In this document: piece by piece, positions 6,118 to 10,686 of the stretch | Numbering within the stretch: position 1 is the first letter of the stretch | How the letters are laid out: every line of letters begins with the position of its first letter | NCBI GenBank assembly: GCA_017543005.1 | Contig: JAFWEA010000092.1 | Location: 1 to 10,686 of the forward strand | Length of the DNA stretch: 10,686 bases | Direction of reading: 5' to 3' | DNA from: Solobacterium sp. | GTDB taxonomy: Bacteria; Bacillota_I; Bacilli_A; Erysipelotrichales; Erysipelotrichaceae | Program-made: the position numbers and the translations under genes | Notes under the pieces: model-generated | What the model was told of the DNA's origin: nothing | What the model saw: the letters and a program-made list of their open reading frames with translations, nothing else | The model's database searches: none

Positions 6118-6871
6118 AGGAACGCTTCCATTTCACCAGTATTTCCTGATTGATTGTTTCTCGGATCAGTTCGGCATAGGCCATGGATCCCTCGTGATTG
6201 GGATGAAGGCCGTCTGCCAGGATGTATTCACTCAGATGCTGAAGCGCCAGCTCTTCCCACTCGATCATGCTGGCATCATCATGTTTTGCAACGATGTTTC
6301 TTGTCTTCTCGTTGGAATCATTGGTCACGCCGACCGTGGTCAGGAAGAATGTGGGCCGGCCGCCGCTGTGTGCGATCAGTTCCTCGATGTCTTCCTCTTC
6401 GATATAGGAATTTGCGCCCAATGAGAAGATAATCACATCGCCCAGCGCATTGTTCGCTTCCAGGTCATACAGCGTCTGCATGCCTTCATAGATTGTCCGG
6501 CCGAAAACAGCATCAAAATAGCCGTTGGGGAACACTTCATACAGTTCATCCAGTGCCGCCAGCATGACAGAGTCGCCGATGCCGGTAACCCGCATCTGGG
6601 AGGCATCGTCATACTCATCCTGCAGATCATAGATATTCTTGTGCGCTTCGTATTCTTCCTTCTGTTTGCGCAGCTGTTCCTCGCGCGCCTTGCGGATTCT
6701 CTCTTCTTCCTCTTCCTGCTTTTTCCGCAGCATCTCCTCAATGGCCGCGGCTTCAGCCTTGGCCTGCGGCGGCACGATGATGAAACTGATGACGCCAAGC
6801 GCAAAAATGCCGCACAGCAGTACGGTCAGCACCCGGTATGCAAGTTTGATCAGAGAGCGTTTGTTGTTCAT
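6083..6871 (-). CDS. Membrane-anchored SGNH acetyltransferase/esterase domain protein (OatA-like)
   Basis: An extracellular SGNH-fold protein that probably passes acetyl groups from the neighbouring acyltransferase-3 to a wall polymer. Counting from the ATG at 6871 (262 residues): a short basic N terminus, one membrane anchor around 13-35, a highly charged predicted coiled coil at about 40-80 rich in Glu, Lys and Arg, then the SGNH domain. The catalytic blocks are GIGDSVMLAA with Ser101, SLGAN with Asn154, and DGLHPN with Asp220 and His223, so the Ser-Asp-His triad looks intact. The acidic tail YDPEEDENQGS overlaps the first 35 bases of the acyltransferase gene in another frame. The frame is open up to an ATG at 6943 (24 more residues). 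I prefer 6871 because it gives a normal anchor, and a -10-like box (TATGAT) covers the 6943 ATG. Neither start has a convincing ribosome site. OatA-like function is inferred from motifs and gene context. Confidence 0.85.
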   Translation of the reverse strand: MNNKRSLIKLAYRVLTVLLCGIFALGVISFIIVPPQAKAEAAAIEEMLRKKQEEEEERIRKAREEQLRKQKEEYEAHKNIYDLQDEYDDASQMRVTGIGDSVMLAALDELYEVFPNGYFDAVFGRTIYEGMQTLYDLEANNALGDVIIFSLGANSYIEEEDIEELIAHSGGRPTFFLTTVGVTNDSNEKTRNIVAKHDDASMIEWEELALQHLSEYILADGLHPNHEGSMAYAELIRETINQEILVKWKRSYDPEEDENQGS

Positions 6872-6938
6872 CGTGTAAAGGATTCTGCCGTAAACAGAAG
6901 CAATTGTTCCATGGCTATACTGCGGCAGTAATACTGTA

Positions 6939-6947
6939 ATCATACCA
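6939..6947 (-). promoter_or_regulatory. Candidate extended -10 box for the SGNH-acyltransferase operon
   Basis: On the minus strand TGG-TATGAT (6947-6939) is a good extended -10. No matching -35 is seen; an alternative pairing is TTGTTT followed after about 16 bases by TATAGG, slightly further upstream. If used, the start point would be near 6932, leaving a leader of about 60 bases before the ATG at 6871. Confidence 0.35.
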
Positions 6948-7030
6948 TACCACAGCCATCCTATACCTCACGCAATCCGTTAAACAACAATCCCCCGGAT
7001 AAAATCGTACTGATTTTTTTCATTAGGATT

Positions 7031-7036
7031 TATAAT
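7031..7036 (+). promoter_or_regulatory. Consensus -10 box (TATAAT) of the ABC transporter operon
   Basis: A perfect TATAAT lies 8 bases before the ATG at 7045. The predicted start point is within about two bases of the ATG, so the leader would be absent or almost so. No Shine-Dalgarno site is seen and the -35 region is poor. Confidence 0.6.
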
Positions 7037-7044
7037 CAATACAG

Positions 7045-8403
7045 ATGAATATGGGAAATATAAACGATACATTGTTTTTCGGCTGGCAGGCATTCTCATG
7101 GCTGCTGACCGCTGCCGGCATCTGGAAGATACTGGAAAAATGCGGCCAGCACAGTCTGTGGGCCCTGATGCCCGGGATCCGCTACTATAAGCTTTCCCAG
7201 GTGGCCATGCGGGAGCGGGACGGCATCAACGTGCTGCTTTTCGAACTGCCGACTTATCTGCTCATGGCCTGTGTAACGTTCCTGCCGATGTCGGAACAGA
7301 ACCAGTTCTTTATCGCCATCGTCATGGTGGTGATGGGCCTGATCATGATCGTATACAAGATGCGGGTGATCTCAGGTCTTACCAGAGTATTCGGCATGTC
7401 CATCTTCTGGGTTCTCTTCTGGACTCTAACTCCATGGCTGGCCTCGATCATCTGGGGCTTCTCGCCGAAATATCAGCCGGTCAATCTGGGCCGGATTACC
7501 GAGAGTGAACTGCTCGCCGGGACAAGGCCTGCGGAACTGCCGGCCGCTTTCTCACCGGTGGATACAGGTCCGGGTCTCAGCGTGAATATCAGGGAGCGAA
7601 CGGTCCGTGATTTCCTGCGCCGCCGTTACCTGCTCAAGGATATCAACCTGACGATCCCGAACGGCTCCCTGGTCCTGCTTTTAGGCGGTTCCGGTTCCGG
7701 CAAGACCACCCTGGTCAATGCCATCATCGGCTATGAAAAAGCCGACGCGACCATCCTGCTGAACGGTGTGGATGTCTACGAAAACTATGAACAGATGAAA
7801 TACCGGATCGGTTATGTGCCTCAGCAGGATCTGCTGCGGCAGAATGATACGGTCACCAGCACCCTGCACGATGCGGCAAGACTGCGCATGCCGGCCGGCA
7901 CAAGTTATTCCGAAATGCGGCAGCGGGTCAATGAAGTCATGGAGACCCTCGGCATGAGCACCGGCCGCACCGGCCTGGTCGCCAGGAAATCCGGCGGTCA
8001 GAAAAAAAGAATCTCGATCGGCATGGAACTGATATCCGATCCGGAACTGTTCATTCTGGATGAACCGGATTCCGGTCTTGATGGTGTCATTGCCCGTGAA
8101 CTGTTTGAAAAGCTGCGGGATATTGCCGATACCGGCAAAATCGTCATTACCATTACCCATATTCCGGACCGGGTAGCGGATCTGTTTGATTACGTGATTG
8201 TCCTCGCCCGGGATTCCGGCAAGGTCGGCAGACTCGCCTTCTTCGGCACCCCGGAAGAAGCCAAGAAATTCTTCGGCCAGCCGAACATGGAACGCATTGT
8301 CATGTGCGTCAACCGCAAGGATGAAGGCGGTGAAGGCAGAGCCGATGAATTCATTGAGAAATATGCCCGCATGACCATGGAAAGCGAGGCCGCCGATGAC
8401 TGA
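7045..8403 (+). CDS. ABC transporter ATPase with an N-terminal transmembrane domain
   Basis: Energises export through the ABC-2 permease encoded next. The 452 residues have two parts. Residues 1-140 are hydrophobic with about four membrane segments (around 11-30, 62-81, 88-105 and 115-138), including GIWKILEKCGQHSLWALMPG, which recalls small membrane domains of the DUF5684 kind. Residues about 180-420 are a complete ABC ATPase closest in style to the ABCG group: Walker A GGSGSGKTT (214-222), Q-loop region VPQQDLL (258-264), signature SGGQKKRISIG (316-326), Walker B LFILDEPDSGLDG (335-347) and H-loop His372. All catalytic residues are present, so it should hydrolyse ATP. A membrane domain ahead of the ATPase is unusual, since most ABC-2 ATPases are soluble. 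The substrate cannot be read from the sequence. Its last 8 bases overlap the permease gene. An ATG at 7051 is an alternative start. Confidence 0.93.
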   Translation: MNMGNINDTLFFGWQAFSWLLTAAGIWKILEKCGQHSLWALMPGIRYYKLSQVAMRERDGINVLLFELPTYLLMACVTFLPMSEQNQFFIAIVMVVMGLIMIVYKMRVISGLTRVFGMSIFWVLFWTLTPWLASIIWGFSPKYQPVNLGRITESELLAGTRPAELPAAFSPVDTGPGLSVNIRERTVRDFLRRRYLLKDINLTIPNGSLVLLLGGSGSGKTTLVNAIIGYEKADATILLNGVDVYENYEQMKYRIGYVPQQDLLRQNDTVTSTLHDAARLRMPAGTSYSEMRQRVNEVMETLGMSTGRTGLVARKSGGQKKRISIGMELISDPELFILDEPDSGLDGVIARELFEKLRDIADTGKIVITITHIPDRVADLFDYVIVLARDSGKVGRLAFFGTPEEAKKFFGQPNMERIVMCVNRKDEGGEGRADEFIEKYARMTMESEAADD

Positions 8404-9337
8404 AAGAATACGTTATAACGGCCGCATCAGGCAGACCTTCATTTATCTGGGCAAACTGCTGCGGATGTTCATCTATCAGAACGACTGGAAAGTCCTGCCG
8501 ATGGCTGCCATCATTGCCGGCATGGTCACCTTCGCGGTCGGAAACAACATCTTCAAGACCCAGGAAGGCACCCTTTCCGGCTGCTTCTCGCTGGTCTGTG
8601 TCTGTATCTGGAACGGCTTCTTCAACTCAATTCAGTCGGTCTGTCGGGAGCGGCCCATCATCAAGCGGGAACACCGTTCCGGCATGTTCATCAGTTCCTA
8701 TATCGCGGCCCACATGATCTATCAGATGATGCTGTGTGCGGCCCAGACAGCCATCCTGATCGGCATCTGCAATATTGCCGGTATGGATTATCCGGAAGCA
8801 GGCCTGATTACGGGGAACTTCATGGCAGACTTCGGCATCTCGCTGTTTCTGATTACCTACGCGGCCGACATGCTGTCCCTGGCCATGTCGTGCCTGGTCA
8901 AGAATACCACCACAGCCATGACGGTCATGCCGTTCATGCTGATCTTCCAGCTGGTCTTCTCAGGCGGCCTTGTCTATCTGGAAGGCCCGGCTGAAAAGCT
9001 GACCGGTCTGACCATTGCCCGCTGGGGTCTGGAAGATCTCTGCACCCTGGCCAACTACAATGCCCAGCCGATGGTAACCCTATGGAATACCATCTTCAAA
9101 TTCCGCTCCATGGAAATCGACGGATATAAGCCGATCGAATTGATAACCAACAAAATTGTGGAAGAAGGACAGCTCGATGAGGTGCTGCTGGAATCCGGGC
9201 TCTACAATACAAATCCGGCATATACATATGCTCCGGCAACCATCTGGCGCTGCTGGGGAATTCTCCTGTGCATTACGATCCTGTCAGCGATCGTAGCCGT
9301 TTCCCTGCTGCAGTTCATCGACAGAGACAAAAGATAG
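8396..9337 (+). CDS. ABC-2 type transporter permease (ABCG-like)
   Basis: Membrane-spanning half of the exporter powered by the preceding ATPase. The 313 residues form about six membrane segments (roughly 33-52, 60-80, 98-126, 140-166, 172-194 and 283-306), with a larger loop of about 90 residues before the last one, as in ABCG-type ABC-2 permeases, where this loop is extracytoplasmic. The sequence CRERPIIKREHRSG at 83-96, between segments two and three, matches the conserved basic stretch of that family. The ATG overlaps the ATPase stop region by 8 bases and has GAGG 6 bases upstream, so the two are translationally coupled. Substrate unknown: drugs, lipids, peptides and polysaccharide precursors are all carried by relatives. 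It ends in a hairpin shared with the convergent gene on the right. Confidence 0.9.
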   Translation: MTERIRYNGRIRQTFIYLGKLLRMFIYQNDWKVLPMAAIIAGMVTFAVGNNIFKTQEGTLSGCFSLVCVCIWNGFFNSIQSVCRERPIIKREHRSGMFISSYIAAHMIYQMMLCAAQTAILIGICNIAGMDYPEAGLITGNFMADFGISLFLITYAADMLSLAMSCLVKNTTTAMTVMPFMLIFQLVFSGGLVYLEGPAEKLTGLTIARWGLEDLCTLANYNAQPMVTLWNTIFKFRSMEIDGYKPIELITNKIVEEGQLDEVLLESGLYNTNPAYTYAPATIWRCWGILLCITILSAIVAVSLLQFIDRDKR

Positions 9338-9358
9338 CAGACATTATCTGCTATTTTT
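9334..9358. terminator. Bidirectional terminator containing the stop codons of both convergent genes
   Basis: ATAGCAGA (9334-9341) and TCTGCTAT (9347-9354) form a perfect 8-base stem with a 5-base loop, followed by T residues to 9358 on the plus strand. The permease stop TAG (9335-9337) is in the left arm and the stop of the minus-strand gene (CTA at 9351-9353) is in the right arm. On the minus strand the stem is followed by CTTTTG, a weaker T tract. Confidence 0.85.
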
Positions 9359-10686
9359 CTTCATCATCTTTTTTTGTGACAAGTTCTCTGTAATAGATGC
9401 GGTCGGGTATACCGGCCAGTGAACTGATCCATTCGGTACGGTCTTCCAGGATTTCCTCCCGGTCGTTCACTCCCCCTTCCACACCGGTGATATATGCCTT
9501 GTCCAGATCCTTTATCGGCATGTCATACTTTTCGGAAATCGCCCGCAGCATATCCAGCGGCAGCGTTATGTTATACGGTTCCGAATGCAGGCCGGTGGTC
9601 CGGCCGATGCCGAAGACGCCGACTTTCACTTCCACCGGATCCACGTTATCCGCCCACTGCAGCAGCAGTCTCTTATGCCGCATGTCAGAGAGCTTGTTGT
9701 AGATGACCCTGAGCAGGCTTGATATGCCAAAACCAAGCAGGAACATTAACGGCGCCGTCACAACTGCCGGGAAATAGGTAATCAATCGGTAAATATCCCG
9801 CCAGCCGCCGCCTGCTTCCCCGACCAGCATGACATTGGCGATATAAACAAGCGCATAGAGGTAAAACGGCAAAAGGCACAGCAGGCTGTCGCTGACCTTG
9901 ATTTTCAGATTATCTGTTTCCACCGAGAACAGCAGAACCAGGGACAGCAGCGGACAAATGATGTGCAGCCAGAAATTCATGCCGGTGACGGCAATGGCAC
10001 CCAGCATCGGCCAGATCAGCGTCAGGGCAAAGATCATCGTCAATGTCGTGCAGATCGTGCCGCTGTACTGCAGCAGAATCACCCATCTCGGAAAGGACAG
10101 GCGCATCTTTCTGACCCCTTCGATCGCATACGGCACCATGAAGGAAGCCCCGATGGCAGCCAGGGTATTGGAGTTGACGGTAAACAGACGATACAGTCTT
10201 TCACCCCGCTCCGGGGTAACGGCATTGGGATTCTGGATCAGGCCCCCGGCCACCGCCCGGAAGGTAAATACAACGACCAGAACACTGGCAGCCAGAGCAG
10301 TCAAGCTACGGCGCTGATACAGCTGGATGATATAATCCCGGTTCTTTTGGGCTTCGCTTTTTTCCCGTTTCCGCCGTGGCCGGTAGAGGGTTCTGCCCAG
10401 ATATTCAGCCGGCCGCATGCCCAGCAGAAACATGCAGATTTCATTCGCAAAGATCAGGCCGAAGGTAAAGGACAGCTGCTTGCCGAAGGATCGGGACAGT
10501 TTCAGCTTCATGAGCCCGGACAGCACAAAATGAGCGAGAACGGCGAATACATAGATTCTCAGCATCCAGCGCGGCCGATGGAACGTATTGCCATACGGCG
10601 CGCAGAGGCACCCGACAAGCCGGACAAATGCCGCCAGCAGACCGGCTTTGCCGTTCCAGCAGAGATCATAAAGATCATAATGATAC
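9351..10686 (-). CDS. Multi-pass membrane protein of unknown function (5' end beyond the right edge)
   Basis: Not firmly recognised. The frame is open from the stop at 9351 to the window edge, so the ATG at 10565 is probably internal: 40 further codons upstream have no stop and read like protein (for example FHRPRWMLR). Counting from 10565, about seven to nine membrane segments span residues 1-290, with a basic cytoplasmic-type loop at about 60-86 (RPRRKREKSE). The stretch RLFTVNSNTLAAIG at 126-140 and WLHIICPLLSL at 199-209 (N131, N133, H201, P205) recalls the FT-x-x-SN and H-x3-P pattern of Pr6Pr/FAR-17a/AIG1-type membrane proteins; this is recalled from memory and tentative. Residues about 295-404 are soluble, with VKVGVFGIGRTTGLH and a charged end (KKDDEEK). 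It is convergent with the ABC transporter; a functional link is possible but unsupported. Confidence 0.8.
   Translation of the reverse strand, partial: YHYDLYDLCWNGKAGLLAAFVRLVGCLCAPYGNTFHRPRWMLRIYVFAVLAHFVLSGLMKLKLSRSFGKQLSFTFGLIFANEICMFLLGMRPAEYLGRTLYRPRRKREKSEAQKNRDYIIQLYQRRSLTALAASVLVVVFTFRAVAGGLIQNPNAVTPERGERLYRLFTVNSNTLAAIGASFMVPYAIEGVRKMRLSFPRWVILLQYSGTICTTLTMIFALTLIWPMLGAIAVTGMNFWLHIICPLLSLVLLFSVETDNLKIKVSDSLLCLLPFYLYALVYIANVMLVGEAGGGWRDIYRLITYFPAVVTAPLMFLLGFGISSLLRVIYNKLSDMRHKRLLLQWADNVDPVEVKVGVFGIGRTTGLHSEPYNITLPLDMLRAISEKYDMPIKDLDKAYITGVEGGVNDREEILEDRTEWISSLAGIPDRIYYRELVTKKDDEEK

Noticed and set aside
6944..7044. Divergent intergenic region checked for a riboswitch or small RNA
   Set aside because: Only promoter-like -10 boxes and an AT-rich run are visible; I found no stable hairpin or conserved riboswitch core by eye.
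10663..10686. Short direct repeat (GATCATAA units) at the right edge
   Set aside because: It lies inside the open frame of the membrane protein and simply encodes a repeated Tyr-Asp-Leu; two units are too few to call a repeat element.
7045..10686. ABC exporter plus convergent membrane protein as a bacteriocin or defence island
   Set aside because: There is no precursor peptide, modification enzyme, immunity gene, nuclease or toxin pair in the window, and the two parts face each other across a terminator, so a joint system is not supported by what is visible.

Overview
The window looks like a chromosomal stretch of a low-to-moderate GC Bacillota bacterium, most plausibly of the Erysipelotrichia. 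This placement is an inference from family resemblance (pyruvate kinase, the DUF5662-like protein, Gram-positive OatA-type cell-wall acetylation enzymes) and was not tested by a search. Coding density is high, codon use is uniform, and no phage, transposon, CRISPR array, tRNA or rRNA is visible.

Layout. Bases 1-942 (minus strand) hold the start of xseA, cut by the window edge, and nusB, which overlap by 4 bases (ATGA). Upstream, pyk (pyruvate kinase, minus) ends in a strong terminator. Divergent from pyk, on the plus strand, are a DUF5662-like protein with its own terminator, then a two-gene operon of a CoA-pyrophosphatase-type Nudix hydrolase and a class II (MOFRL) glycerate 2-kinase. A bidirectional hairpin separates these from a minus-strand pair: a membrane-anchored SGNH esterase/transferase and a membrane acyltransferase-3. 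Together this pair looks like the Gram-positive peptidoglycan O-acetyltransferase OatA split into two genes. Divergent from that pair is a plus-strand ABC export module: an ATPase with an unusual N-terminal membrane domain, and an ABC-2 permease. It converges on a minus-strand multi-pass membrane protein of unknown function that runs off the right edge.

How the genes fit together. Glycerate kinase makes 2-phosphoglycerate, which reaches pyruvate kinase through enolase, so two lower-glycolysis enzymes lie close together. NusB and XseA are housekeeping (antitermination, DNA repair). The right half is about the cell envelope: an O-acetylation pair, an exporter and an unknown polytopic protein.

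The most notable signals are: (i) several promoter-proximal genes have a -10 box placed so that transcription would start at or within a few bases of the ATG, suggesting leaderless mRNAs, while two promoter-distal genes carry Shine-Dalgarno sites; (ii) the split and reordered OatA; (iii) the membrane-domain/ABC-ATPase fusion; (iv) a convergent terminator in which the stop codons of both genes pair with each other. I see no clear evidence for a wholly new defence or mobile system here.
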